Shown here one piece after another: positions 1 to 11,649 of a DNA stretch of 64,000 nt. The DNA comes from Megamerina dolium (lineage: Eukaryota > Arthropoda > Insecta > Diptera > Megamerinidae). The DNA is taken from contig OY978530.1 in the NCBI GenBank assembly GCA_963854835.1, positions 22,762,937 through 22,826,936 on the forward strand, read 5' to 3'. The position numbers were made by a program, and so were the translations under genes. The notes beneath the pieces were generated by a model. That model ran no database searches, was not told the origin of the DNA, and saw only the letters and a list, made by a program, of their open reading frames with translations. Each line of letters starts with the position of its first letter. Within the stretch, counting starts at the first letter, position 1.

Positions 1-88
1 TACAAGAAACCAAATTGATCATGTGGTGATTGACGGAAGGCATGCTTCCAGTGTGATGGACGTGAAATCGATCCGTGGTGCCAACACT
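1..88 (+). mobile_element. RTE-like LINE endonuclease fragment
   Basis: This scrap reads as the motif around NQIDHVVIDGRHASSVMDV, which also occurs in the endonuclease frame of the near-complete RTE-like element at 24482-27771. It is cut by the window start and stops abruptly near 88, where gypsy-type sequence begins. It encodes nothing complete. Confidence 0.8.
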
Positions 89-1729
89 AGTATTAGCATA
101 TCCAGTACTTGATCAAAAGTTTGTGTTGGACACAGATGCGAGTGGCTATGGAAAAGGTGGTGTGCTCTTCCAAATCATAAATGGGTAAGAAAAAGTGATA
201 GAATACTATAGTAAAATTCTGTCAAAGCCAGAAAGAAGATACTGTGTTACACGAAGAGAGTTGCTTGCAATACTGGAATGTATAAAGTATTTCCCTAAAT
301 AATTATACGGTCAGTCATTTCATCTAGGGAATGACCACGCAGCGCTAAGGTGGTTATTACAATTTAAAAATCCAGAAGGAGAATTGGCGCACTGGATTAA
401 ACGGCTGCAGAGTTATGACTTTACAATCGAACATCGTAAAGGAGGATATAATGGCAACGCGGATGTTTTATCTCGTTGTCCTTGCAAAATGGAATGTAAA
501 CATTGTTCTCTAGTGGAAAGCAAGGAGTGCATTGTCGACATATGACTTACGAATATCTTGCCGGAGGAGTCATGGACCACCGAACGAATGCAACAAGATC
601 AGTGGAACGACTCAGAACTCGCAAAGATTATGGAATACCAAGAGCAGAACGTACGTCCAGATTGGCAAGAAATGGCTAATGAGAGTCCAATAGCAAAGGC
701 ATACTGAGTGTAGTGGCAAAAAATGCACTTGACAGATGAATGTCTATTCCCAGCACGGTAAAGTAAAGGTGGAAAAATCACTAATGATCTTCCAGTGGTA
801 CCCAAAACAAGAATAAATGAAGCGATACCTGAGTATCACAATGCTTCCATTTGGGCATCACCAAAACCGTCAAGAAAATAAAGAAACGATTTTATTGGGT
901 TGGATGTCATGAGCATGTCGCTAAGTGGATGTGGAAGTGTGAGCAATGTGCAATGGCAAAAGGTCCCACTAAGAAAAGTAGAGGTAAGATGCACCAATAC
1001 ACCGTGGCTGCCCCATTTGAGCCAATTGCTATGGAGATAGCTGGACCATTTCCAGCAAGCAACGCAGGGAACAAGTATGTTCTTGTGGTTATAGATTACT
1101 TCAATAAATGGCCTGAAGTATATGCCACTCCAAATAAAGAAGCTACTACAATTGCGGGTGTATTCGTCAACCAATGTATTACTGGTTTTGATGTGCCGAT
1201 GGAATTACACTCGGACCAATGTGGTAATTTCGAATCAGTTGTATTTCAAGAGATGTTGGGTATACACAAGACACGTATAACACCTTTGCATCCACAATCT
1301 AATGACATGATGAAACGGTTCAACCGTACCTTGGAAGAATATCTGAGAAAAGTCGTAAATAAATACCAAAACGACTGGGATGTACATATACCAATGCTCC
1401 TCATGGTATATCGATGCGCACTACACCCGCAATGGCGATTTTTGGAAAAGAGTTAAGAATGTCAGCTGATTTAAAATTTGGAGTCGCAACACCAACGAGA
1501 TTAATCGAAAGTAACTATACTAGCGAAAAGCGAGAACAGTTGGATGAAATATATCAGTTCATCGGAGAGCGGTCGGTTTCGCTAGCGAAGATAAATGACG
1601 TAGTGTATCGTATTCAACGTGCCTGGAATAAAAGAGCAACGTTTAAAGTAATGCACTTGGAGCGACGTGCTCCATATCAGGGGAAGTATAAAAACTTGTT
1701 CGGGACGAACAATGTTAGGAATAGGGCAG
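89..1729 (+). pseudogene. Ty3/gypsy pol remnant: RNase H and integrase
   Basis: This is the 3' half of a gypsy-type pol gene, truncated at its 5' side. RNase H sequence (LDTDASGYGKGGVL, TRRELLAILE, DVLSR) covers about 110-480. The integrase follows, with the HHCC region (CEQCAMAKGPTKKSRGK) and the core (MEIAGPFP, ELHSDQCGNFES, PLHPQSND). Stops and frameshifts interrupt it near 187, 300, 545 and 706. The integrase continues in 851-1456, then shifts frame to 1414-1734. Compared with the copy at 46425-51141, about 170 bp of the integrase C-terminal region is missing between ERS and AKINDVVYRIQ. The same subfamily supplies the 3' half of that copy. It cannot code for a working polyprotein. Confidence 0.9.
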
Positions 1730-2119
1730 TGTAACGAGTATGGATGGTTGGTTATTCATCACTAATTGTGAATGGCACGAATATTGGTAGCATCGAAACG
1801 AATGTCAACAAAAAGAAATAGGCGATAACCAAAACAAGCCAATGAGATAGAAAGAGAAGAAACTCGACCACCATAAAGGAAAATTCTGGAGTGTTGCCAC
1901 AGTGTATAGATAGGGCCAATTGTTGACAAATGAAATCAATTTCACTTCCAAAGTGATAGAGGCAACTTAACACCATCAAGTTAACGAGGCAACATCACAC
2001 GATAGAAATTTAAATTAAAGAGTGATTGTAAATAATTGATTAAATAGAGTGATTATATAAGTTTTTGTTGGACATAGTTAGAACGAAATATGTGTTGTTC
2101 ACAAAATAAAAACCTAATA
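1730..2119 (+). repeat. Decayed gypsy 3' LTR
   Basis: It starts TGTAACGAGTATGG directly after the pol remnant and matches the LTR at 50872 over its first half. It ends around AAAATAAAAACCTAATA, where the LTRs at 42.6-46.8 kb read AATAAAAACGTAACA. The promoter area that reads TATAAATA in the other LTRs is altered here (GTATAGATAG), so it is probably an inactive relic. Confidence 0.75.
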
Positions 2120-3310
2120 ATACGTAAAGCTATTAACTTTGAGGTTCCTATGCTGCGTGATGAACTTAGAGCTGAATCTAAAAATTTGAAGATCAATAAC
2201 AATAACATCTGGTCGTTTATTTAAAGCTTACAACAGACCGATTACACTTAATTACATCTCTTGTGGTGGGAACCAATTTCCAATAAGACATAGACTTATT
2301 GGTTGTTTTGCTTCTGTTATCTCTGTTTTAACATAATTGATTACATCAGTTTGATAATTGTTTTTGTAGATAATGTTTAAAAATTTAATTTGAAGTTATA
2401 CTACAAATTTTCTATTTCAAGTTTATTCTTTATATCTATCACTTTGTGCACAATAGACCTACGGACGCAGTGCAACACAACCCTTAAATAATAATCTATC
2501 GCTTTATTATATTTGTTGCTTTTCTTTACCTATCGTATTCTATCTCTTTGACTCAATGAGATTCAATTATTAAGTTTTTTAATGTTGAAATATTTGACAG
2601 TTGTACAAGGCTCTGATATCTTGTGTTTATAATTCACATCGCGGTTTTAGCCTTGATGCATATTTCCTTGATATTATATAATATAGATTTTAACATTATC
2701 TTATTATTAGTTGTTAGTTTACTTGACGTGTTCCTAATTCTGATGCTTCTATATCATTACTTTATTATCAACAATCTTTCGTTTACTTACTTAATTAGTT
2801 TTTTGCTGTGTTGATTGTAGTTTTAATCGAGTTTCTAAAACTGAATATATTTCATGTCGTAACTACAACTCCATTAACTAGGATTCCCTATTTGATGAAC
2901 TTATCATACAGTTGAAAAGAAGCTCAATTTCTTTGAGATGTTTGTCATGTTTAAACTTTTGATCATGCATTATCCTGTATCAGTGTAAAAAACAAACAAT
3001 ATTCCAAATGGAAAAAAAATCGGACGGATTTTAACTGGGATGCTTATAAAATTACTCACACCAATGCTAATTTGGCAATTAGACCATCTAAAACTCCAAT
3101 CTAAACTCCAGTCTCTCATCAAAACAACTGTGACGTTATATTCGCCAACTTAAGATAACCAACAATCAGTGCACTCTTAATCCTGAGGTGCTTAGCAAAT
3201 TTTTCATGTCCTCTAGTACCTCCTGCCATCAGAATGAATCCGTTTTAAATGAATCTTTAGAGGAGTCTATCTTTTATGACGAAGTAGCTTTTCATTTTGT
3301 TTCTGTTGGC
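2120..3310. other. AT-rich spacer, nothing recognised
   Basis: About 1.2 kb of AT-rich DNA with short frames only. I see no domain, RNA gene or element end. Part may be decayed LINE sequence continuing into the RT remnant that follows. Confidence 0.5.
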
Positions 3311-3712
3311 GAGGATGATGTGTGCGTGATGAGGGTTCTTCAAATGCTCTTGGAATTGATGGTATACCTATCAAGTTTATTACGATAATTCTGCTATATA
3401 TAGTATACCCATCAGTTTATTAACTGACATAAGTTCTTCAATCATTAATGCATATTATAAATCATTGCTTTAGGAGCTCCGTCTTTCTAGCATCATGGAA
3501 AATTGAGACCATTATTCCCATTGCTAAATTTCTATTCCTCGTGAACCCAAGGACGATAGACCTTGCCTTACATTTCTGAACAAATTTCTGCCTACATACA
3601 TAACAAAGGGTTTATTTCATGCCTTCAATCGGGATTTCGTGCTGGTCATAACTGCACCACTGCAATGTTGAAAGTTATTGATGACATACCTGTTCTTTTT
3701 ATCTTTTTATTT
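3311..3712 (+). pseudogene. LINE reverse transcriptase scrap
   Basis: Shifting frames give LINE RT motifs in the right order: GIDGIP near 3355, KDDRP near 3552, and LQSGFRAGHNCTTAMLKVID at about 3630-3690. The last corresponds to the QxGFRxGxS.T segment of the RT fingers in Jockey/I/R1-type LINEs. The catalytic YADD/FADD region is absent. Several stops and frameshifts show it is long dead. The clade cannot be fixed from this short stretch. Confidence 0.6.
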
Positions 3713-4042
3713 TATGCTAAATAAAACCTTCAATTTATTGCAAAAATACTGGATTTCTATATATACATATATATAAAGAAATATATATATTAAATCGTGC
3801 AAACCACTTCTGACACGTTCTTTTCAGTTAAAGCATGGTCACCACAAACTTCCACTACAACACGATGACTTTTCTTCATATTTAAATATTGAAGTAGAAC
3901 TCTCCACAAAAGCACATTACGAATTTTGAATCTGAATTTTGGATCCGAATTGCCCCTCATCCATGTGTCTCGAGAATTGTATGTTGTTTAATTTTTTCAA
4001 ATCATTTCGGAATGTGGTCCATCTTGTTTATAGCTGGTTACG

Positions 4043-4432
4043 CTACATCCGTTTGGTTCTCCGATTGCATTTGCTTAGGCACACTTTTACAGAAAATTTA
4101 TCAGTTTTTGGCATCCATGTTAAGCCAAAAGTTTTAATGGTTTGATTATTTTCATTGTTGATGTCGATGTTAACTTGTTGTTCTTCTGTGACGATATTTT
4201 TAAAGAGTTGTGAATGATTTCGAGACCATTTTTGTTGGTTAAGACCAAGCTGCTTCGCGATGTAAATCAGCTGCTGTTGAGTATCAAGCTTTGTATTTAG
4301 GCTATCCCATCCATCGTCGACATAAAAGTTTTTCTGGAAAAATTTAGCACCAAGTTGGTTTTGCAGAATATTTGTTTTTGCAATTTCTCGCAGACATTTT
4401 GTAACCATTATAAGGTTCAGATCTCGTTCCAT
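4043..4432 (-). pseudogene. BEL/Pao pol remnant (end of RT)
   Basis: The minus-strand frame contains FYVDDGWDSLNTK, then LGLNQQKWSRN and KTFGLTWMPKTDKFSV. These fit the BEL/Pao reverse transcriptase: the Y/WVDD catalytic box, the 'L.KW.SN' segment and the 'LG..W.P..D.F' segment. It is 129 codons with no protease or integrase attached. Gag-like sequence of the same superfamily lies just upstream on this strand (4890-5580), so the two are parts of one decayed BEL element. Confidence 0.75.
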
Positions 4433-4889
4433 AGGTAATTGTATTCAAGTGGTATCTTATTGTATTTGTTGAATCATGATAGGATGAAATTTCTGGATGA
4501 ATGAGCATCTACCTATACATTTTTTCAACATCTGTGGTGAAGACGAAACGTGGAAATCGAAAGCGGAGCAAAATGGTGAAGAGGTCTCACTGAACAGTAT
4601 GCATACATGTATACATGATATCGTTCAAAGATAGGCATGACGATGATTTAGCTTAGGTATCGAACACCACACATAATTTTGTAGTGCGGCTTTCGGGCCT
4701 CACGATGCAATGATGGGGAATAAAGTAACTTGGTTTAGTCATGGAGTCGATACCTATTTGAGTAGTACATATGTGTTTGATTTTGATGGTTTCGCTGTGG
4801 TGTATGATGCACCTTCTTCATTTGAGAGTGTAACACCTGCCGTGCGTGATGAATCATTTTGAAATACTGAACCTTTGGTTGAATTAGCC

Positions 4890-5580
4890 TCAGCTGTGCT
4901 TGCTGTTAATTACGGGCGTTTGGTTCTCGAAGTGTAGCAGCATGTTATGTTCTTTATTGCAATTTATGCAGCTACGTAATAAGCAATTTTGAAGACATGG
5001 CCGGGTTTTAAGCAATTGTGGCAATATTTTTGTTTTTGCACAAATTGGAACCGCTCTGATGGCGAATATTGTAGGAATTCTAGTAAAGGATGATTTCTCT
5101 TTTTCACATGATGCAAGAGTCGTTGTTTTTATCGTTTGATGTGACTGAAGTGCATACTTTCCTAGTTGAGCTAACCGATTTTTCCTTGACACCTATTGTT
5201 TCAAAAGATTTGAAAGGGTATTCCAAAAATTTTAGAAATTTCCTGATCGTTTGTACTTCTCTTGGTTGTGGCAGTGATTTTTCGTATCGTAGACGGGCAC
5301 ATCCGCAACAACGGGAGATGACATGACATGACAGGCAACGAAAGTAGCAGGTTTTACAATCTTTATACTTTGTTTTAATTTGACATATCGCAGTAGCTTC
5401 AACTTCCTGCGAGATAATGGAGAGGTATGTCGATTTCAAATCGCTCCATACTGCGTCGAATTCCTTCTTCTGGACTTCGAGCGCATATGTGCTATACGTG
5501 TCTGTATCTATAAGTTGAAAATATTTATCGGTTTCCTCTATTTCCTTAGCGGCAGCGTAAAAACGTTTATTGTCTGCCAT
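4890..5580 (-). pseudogene. BEL/Pao gag remnant
   Basis: The frame starting at 5580 (MADNKRFYAAAKEIEETDKY) resembles the N-terminal helical part of BEL/Pao gag, with KEFDAVWSDLKSTYLSI as in other Pao gags. A similar segment is present in the second BEL gag at 61080-61859. An overlapping second frame (5192-4890) carries Cys/His-rich text with CINCNKEHNMLLHFE, fitting the degenerate zinc-knuckle region that precedes the protease. At least one frameshift separates them. The stretch 4433-4889 between gag and RT shows no clear motif. Confidence 0.65.
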
Positions 5581-5639
5581 GTCACTGGTAATTTGTAGAG
5601 TTACAAATTAGTATAATGAAAAAATATAATTTTTTAAAT

Positions 5640-6780
5640 CGAAATTACAGCTCCAAATATATTTTATAATAGAAGTAATCGGAAAATTGCTCTCAGAGAG
5701 ATACAATATAGCGCGAGAGGCCGTACAAACCGTTGAAAACTGCTAACTTCACGTAATTCGTATAATTACAGTAGCAGGAAAATAAAAAATATGTGAAGAC
5801 GAGTTAGAATCGACTAGCTGATCGTGTATCAGATGCTCGGTATATAATATCGGGTACGTATAGTAACGAATAGAAACGGAACTTCAAATAAAGTTCTCGT
5901 AATAGGTTTTAACTAGTAACCACTGTATAAATCCGCTCCAACTCGGGAGAGTTCAAGTGTGATTACACGTTCAAAGTAAGATGAATTTAATCATAAGGAA
6001 TTTATCTCAGTATTTAATTATAGTTACGCACGATTATCTACGCACCTATTAACTTGGTATAATAACAATTATATATATAATTATTTATTGCGGTGTAATA
6101 AATCAAAAAACACTTGAGTCGCCTTAATATTCTATTTTGAGTGATAATAGAATAGTACAAGCACCATATACGATGTATGTGTGTATACTTGTATGTGCGA
6201 TCAAACGAAGCTATCGTACCTGTACATTTTAGTTGTGTATTATTTTCCTTTATATCGAGAAGTACGTTAAGACATTGGTAATGTGCGCGCGTACAGGAAC
6301 GTAAAAGCATTGATAATTTCGGAAAAATCTTCGTTGCAAAGACTGACCAAAGTATGGACTCAGCCCGGAAAAATTTAAACGTATTTACTTATTTTAAAGT
6401 AATTTCGCTCAGTTAGACACGCAATGAGTTATTTATTTATTTTATTATAAATTGATTTATGTAATAAATCAGAAAAAAAAAATAATTGAAGCGGCCTATT
6501 GTGGTATTTATTATAATATTATTATGTATATTATAAATGAGAGCGAGAATAAGAGATTGACACAGGCGAAGCCAATGTATTCAGAACGTACGTATAATTA
6601 GTATAGATAGAATTAGGAAGAGTGTAATTTATTTGTGTACAAGTATGTACATATAATAGCGCAATGTTGATTCTTTCGTATACAAGAGTAAGTAAGTTAA
6701 GTGATCGTGACAAAGGAGAAGTTGCTTATGTCTCGCATATGAAATAACAGAACTGAAGTATACGTGTATATTTTGTTCTA
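5640..6780. other. AT-rich spacer, nothing recognised
   Basis: No coding motif is seen. The stretch may include the former 5' LTR of the BEL remnant, since BEL gag starts at 5580 on the minus strand, but no paired LTR was found to test this. Confidence 0.4.
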
Positions 6781-6784
6781 ATTA

Positions 6785-6875
6785 TTACACAGTACGTTGT
6801 ACTGAGTTCTTGTAATAATTACACCGTACGTTGTACTGAGTTCTTGTAATAAGTACACAGTACGTTGTACTGTGT
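6785..6875. repeat. 34-bp tandem repeat with internal palindrome
   Basis: Three copies follow each other at an exact 34-bp spacing (GTACGTTGTAC at 6792, 6826 and 6860). Each copy contains the dyad CAGTAC-GTT-GTACTG or a near variant, so each unit can form a short hairpin. It lies about 80 bp upstream of the RTE-like element. Confidence 0.85.
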
Positions 6876-6956
6876 CAATTCGTAAATTCACGGGAAATAG
6901 CCAAACTCAGAGTTAGTAGCCGATAGCGAAAATTGAGACCAATATTATATGTATGT

Positions 6957-9448
6957 GGTCTGGTGGTGTTTTCACAAGGTAACGTGTCTAACTGACTCAA
7001 CCGGTTGGGGCTAGCGCAATCCTTGTTGAACTCATCGCAAGTCAACTCAATGGCTGTCATGTAGTTTGATCTGAGAGCTATGTGATGATACCTTTATTTG
7101 TTAATGAGGGGTAGTCATGTAGCTTGCTCTGCTTACTATGTGATGGTGTCTTCATTATTATTAATGGGGGCCCTTCATGTGGCGCCAACCGGGCAACGTC
7201 CTCCTGGCACCCGCTGGGAGACGGCTGAAGTGAGTGACGAAAATTTCCTCGGTTAGAGGTTGTGTGTTGGGTTTGGGACCCGCCACAAAAAAAATCCCCC
7301 CAATGAAAAAAACAGTAATGCCTCGGATAAGGACTACCGCTTTTGTTGATGACCCCCGCAAACGAAAAAAGGACAACGATTTACGGATATGCACCTGGAA
7401 TGTCCAGTCCCTTTATAGGGAGGGAGCCTCTATCCAGCTGGTTGATGTCCTCGAAAAATACAGAGCTGACATCACCGCTCTCCAGGAAATGCGATGGACG
7501 GGACAGGGCTGCTCCAACAGAGCGTCCTGTGGCATTCACTACAGTTGCCATGCTGAAAGGCACGAATTATGATGTGGATTTTTGGTCAGCAAGAAACTAC
7601 GACATCTTGTCTCGCATTTCACGCCTGTGAACGAACGGCTGGCCACAATCCGCATCAAGGCAAAATTTTTCAACATCAGCCTTATATGTGCCCACGCTCC
7701 GACGGATGAGAAGGACAATGTGACCAAGGAGAGCTTCTTTCAGCGCTTCAAAGAAGCTTATGACCGCTGCCCCCGCCACGATATCAAAATCGTTCTTGGC
7801 GACTTTAATGCCAGGGTGGGCAAGGAAGGTACCTTTGGTCCAACTGTCGGAAAATTCAGCCTCCACCAGAACACCTCCGATAACGGAATGATGCTGATCG
7901 ATCAAATTGACCAAATTGATCATGTGGCGATTGACGGAAGGCATGCTTCCATGGTGCCAACATCGACTCGGATCACTACCTTGTTGCAGATAAGGTGCGC
8001 ACACGTTTATGTGTCGCAAATAACAAGAAAAGTCCCACACAGAGAAAGCTCGATGTCAGTAAGCTGCAATCACCAGAAACAGCAGATACATTTGCCACTC
8101 GACTATCGTATCTGCTTATGCAGAACACTCCCCCACTTGATGATACATGCGCACGGTGGACACATATATCCCACTCCATGACTACTGCTGCCGAGGAGGT
8201 AACCGGTTATTACCGGCCTCTGAGGAATGAGTGGTATGATCAGGAGTGTCGCGACGCTACCGCAGAGAAAGACGCCGCCTACAGAAAAACCCTGCGTGCA
8301 GGCGTAACGCGAGCTGTTAAGGAGCGGTATAGAGAGAAAAGGAGTGCAGAGAGACGTCTTTTCAGGCGCAAGAAGACGCGAGTGTGAGGAGATAGAGATG
8401 TGTACCGACAAGAATGAGACTCGAAAATTCTTCGAAAAGATCAAGCGCCTGAATGGAGGTTTAAATCCCGGAGCCTCTTCTTGTCGTGATGGAAATGGGA
8501 ATCTGGTTACAGATGTCCAGAGTGTACTGAGCCTATGGAGGGAACACTTCTCCACGTTACTGAATGGCGATGCTACGAACAATTCCGCCATTGGAGGAGA
8601 TTGCCCGACAACCCCAATTACAGATGATGGTGTTGATGTTCCACCACCCGACTATGACGAGGTTGAAACGGCCATTTTGAGGCTGAAGAACAACAAAGCT
8701 GCAGGTGCTGATGGCCTGCCTGCCGAGCTGTCAGTACAGCATTCTCAGAGTTAGAGAGAGAGTCGCGTCGGATGGGTCTCACGGTGAACGAGGGCAAGAC
8801 GAAGTATCTAGAGTCAACAAACAAAGAGTCCCGGCGTTTTGGACAGCACGTCACTGTTGACAACTACGATTTTGAAGTAGTAAGGGACTTTGTCTATCTT
8901 GGAACCAGCATTAACAGCAGTAATGACGTCAGCCTGGAGATATTGCGAAGGATCACTCTTGCAAACAGGTGCTACTTTGGGCTAAGTAAGCAATTGAGAA
9001 GTCGAGCCCTCTCTCGAAGAACTAAAACTACACTCTACAAGTCTCTCATCATGCCTGTCCTAACATATGGCGCTGAAGCCTGGACAACTTCCACCTCGGA
9101 TGAGCGAATGCTTGGAGTTTTCGAGAGAAAAGTCCTACGTAAGATCTTTGGACCTATGTGCTTTGGTGGTGAGTACCGAATAAGGTACAACCATGAGCTG
9201 TACGAGCTGTATGCCGATATTGACATAGTAAAGCGCATCAAAATCCAGCGCTCCAGCTAAGAAGGTGTTATATTCGGAGCCCGCTGAAGGACTACGCAGA
9301 AGAGGAAGACCAAATACTGGAGAACCTGACGGCGCTTGGAATTTCGAACTGGCGCCAGCTAGCGAAGAATAGAGATGGCTGGCGAAGCATGTTATTTTCG
9401 GCCTAAATCGATATTCGGTTGTTATGGCCACATATGTAAGTAAGTGAG
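6957..9448 (+). mobile_element. RTE-like LINE, copy A, internally deleted
   Basis: A non-LTR retrotransposon bounded by a 14-bp TSD (TATTATATGTATGT at 6943-6956 and 9449-9462). After a 5' UTR of about 280 bp come an AP-type endonuclease (ICTWNVQSL, LQEMRWTGQG, IVLGDFNARVG) and the RT N-terminal linker (AAGADGLPAEL near 8700). The RT palm is then missing: the sequence jumps at about 8730 to the post-palm part (MGLTVNEGKTKYL). The thumb/C-terminal part (VLTYGAEAWTTS) runs to about 9260. The 3' end is a TAAG-type short repeat (GTAAGTAAGTGAG). Further small deletions and frameshifts affect the endonuclease near 7570 and 7905. RTE clade is my best reading of the domain set and 3' tail; a neighbouring clade is possible. 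Confidence 0.85.
7050..7185 (+). repeat. Duplicated module in RTE-like 5' UTR
   Basis: Two imperfect copies of a roughly 60-bp module lie in a row. Each starts GTCATGTAG(T/C)TTG and contains CTATGTGATG(A/G)T, then TTAATG(A)GGGG. The same pair is present in the 5' UTR of copy B (27555-27680, minus), so it belongs to the element. Repeated 5' UTR modules often hold internal promoter elements in LINEs; that role is inference. Confidence 0.65.
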
Positions 9449-9559
9449 TATTATATGTATGTATTAACAAGAATAAGTAGAGTGCATAAAATTCCTTTTG
9501 TTCCTCTTTTTTGGTGGAACACCAATAAATAAAAGCAATATCATGTAAGTATGCATGTA

Positions 9560-11645
9560 CGTATGTACATACAAACCTTTTTTTTTTTTTTTTTTTTTTT
9601 TTGTTAGCTTATTTTTTTTTTATTGAATCTTCCTTAAATACGAGAAACTAACAATAAGTATTCAAATCTTACAAACTAAATAAAACTATGTGATATCCCC
9701 TACGTTCCATCACAATTTGGTGAGTCGCGAGATGTAGCAATTTTACAGCATATTCAGTGTGTCTTTTCTTTTTAATCGACGATGCCCCTTGCTCAGCAAC
9801 AATTGCCTAGCAAGGGGATTCGGGTGATTGTGTAATTTTTGAATGTAGCTTCTGCAGTACATTGCAACTTCCTCAGAAATTGTAGATACATATAAATCTC
9901 GATGGATGTTAACGTTCCTCATATACCAAGGCGCGTTTACAATAATTCGCAGACACTTGGATTGTATTCGCTGCAATTTTTCGATATTAGAGGGAGATGC
10001 GGTGCCCCAAAACTGAATACCATAAGTCCAGATTGGCTTCAGGATTGCTTTATATAATAGCACTTTGTATTCGAGATTCAACTTTGATCTTTTGTCTATC
10101 AGCCACCATAACTGATTAATTTTAAGCTTGATCTGAGTTTTCTTTGCCTCTATGTGATTTTTCCAGGTCAGCCTTCTGTCGAGGTGAATACCCAAGTACT
10201 TTGTTGAGGAACATTGTGGAACTGATTGGCCATTAATTTTAAGAGGGGGACATGTATCTGGCCTTAGCGTGAAGGTTACATGTACGCTCTTTGATTCATT
10301 GACTTTTATACGCCATTTTGCTAGCCAGATTTCGAGAGAATCGATATGAGTCTGCAGGAGTTTAGTAGCTTCTATGGGGTTAGAGCGAGTGCACAATATT
10401 GCCGTATCATCTGCAAAGGTCGATATAAATGTATAGTTATTGCTGGGCATATCTGTAGTGTATAAGAGATACAGTAAGGGGCCCAAAACGCTTCCTTGAG
10501 GAACGCCAGCGTGAATATCCAATGGATTTGTTGTGTAATCCTTGTGATGTACGAGAAATTGTCTTTTCGTGAGGTAGCTACTATGCAATGAGGAGACATT
10601 TGCAGGCAGTAATAGTTTGAGTTTGTAAATAAGGCCATCGTGCCATACTTTATCGAAAGCTTGAGTGATATCAAGAAAGACAGCTGAGCAATACTTTTTT
10701 TCTTCAAAAGTGTTCCTTATCAGAGTTACAATGCGGTGGACTTGTTCTATTGTGCCGTGCTGTTTTCTAAATCCAAACTGATGTTGAGGAATCAGTTGGT
10801 TGAGATTAATAAATGGAGTTATATTCATGACAAGTAGCTTTTCGAATACTTTAGAAAGTAGAGGCAGGAGGCTGATAGGTCTGTACGATGCAACTTTTGT
10901 AGGGTCTTTTCCTGGTTTTGCTATCATAATAATTTTTGAAGTTTTCCAGCATTTGGGATAGTGTTTAATACGAAGGATAGCATTGAAAATGTGCATCAGA
11001 TGAATTACTGAAGCCGGAGGTAGCTCTTTTATCATTTTACTGGTAATTTTATCTGAACCAGGTGATTTTTTGGGTTTAAATCTTTATAAATTGCTTTGAA
11101 TATGTCCTTTTTTTTAATTTTGAGCGTTATTGAGCAAGGTTGAGAAGTTAATTTTGGTAATGAGGACTGTGAAGAGGGTGGATTGGGTGTAAACACACTT
11201 TTTAGGTGGTCTGCAAAAGCCAAACCCTTCTCACAGTTGCTTCTAGCCCAACTACCGTCACTCAAACGGATGGGGGAATCCGTGAGAATTTTCCGATTTG
11301 AGTTTTTTGCTGATTTCCACAAAGAGACGCTTCACCAGGTGTTAATTTGGCTATGTGCTCTTCTAACTCTTTGTTGTTTTTATTTTTCAAGGCTTGCTTT
11401 AACTTCCGAGTGCAGTGCTGTAGCTGTGTTTTCAGATTCGGTGATCTGAATTCTTACCATTGTCTTCGGAGTCTTCTTTTCTGTCTTACTAGCAATTCAA
11501 TGTCTGCTGGTGTGTATTGGCTATATTTTGATTGCTTGCATACCTTTGTGCAGGTGGCTGAGCTGAGAGCTAATGAGAGTAGCTGGTTGAATTTTTCGAG
11601 TGCTGAGTCGAGTCGAGTGCTGGGCTTAATATCCCAGGTAATACA
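9560..11645 (-). mobile_element. 5'-truncated Jockey-clade LINE
   Basis: A minus-strand LINE with its poly(A) end visible as poly(T) at about 9578-9602. Coding sequence runs leftward from about 11640. The first part (WDIKPSTRLDSALEKFNQLL, then RQKRRLRRQW) is the linker between endonuclease and RT. A second frame (11322-11032) carries FADHLKSVFTPNP and NPKNHL. The RT frame follows (see next entry). The endonuclease and ORF1 are absent, the common outcome of incomplete reverse transcription. No convincing TSD was found. Confidence 0.85.
9743..11035 (-). CDS. Jockey-type reverse transcriptase, long open frame
   Basis: A 430-codon frame covering the RT palm to the C-terminus. Motifs in order: SYRPISLLPLLSKVFEKLL, HQFGFRKQHGTIEQVHR, SAVFLDITQAFDKVWHDGL (first catalytic Asp), AGVPQGSVLGPLLYLLYT, TFADDTAILCTRS (catalytic FADD pair), then KYLGIHLDRRLTW and IWTYGIQFWG. 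All catalytic residues are present. The natural ORF2 began well upstream; a frameshift near 11035-11080 separates this frame from its linker, so the ATG at 11035 is an internal Met rather than a true start. A RNA-templated DNA polymerase of a LINE, not a host enzyme, and not functional without its endonuclease. Confidence 0.9.
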   Translation of the reverse strand: MIKELPPASVIHLMHIFNAILRIKHYPKCWKTSKIIMIAKPGKDPTKVASYRPISLLPLLSKVFEKLLVMNITPFINLNQLIPQHQFGFRKQHGTIEQVHRIVTLIRNTFEEKKYCSAVFLDITQAFDKVWHDGLIYKLKLLLPANVSSLHSSYLTKRQFLVHHKDYTTNPLDIHAGVPQGSVLGPLLYLLYTTDMPSNNYTFISTFADDTAILCTRSNPIEATKLLQTHIDSLEIWLAKWRIKVNESKSVHVTFTLRPDTCPPLKINGQSVPQCSSTKYLGIHLDRRLTWKNHIEAKKTQIKLKINQLWWLIDKRSKLNLEYKVLLYKAILKPIWTYGIQFWGTASPSNIEKLQRIQSKCLRIIVNAPWYMRNVNIHRDLYVSTISEEVAMYCRSYIQKLHNHPNPLARQLLLSKGHRRLKRKDTLNML

Positions 11646-11649
11646 CTAG

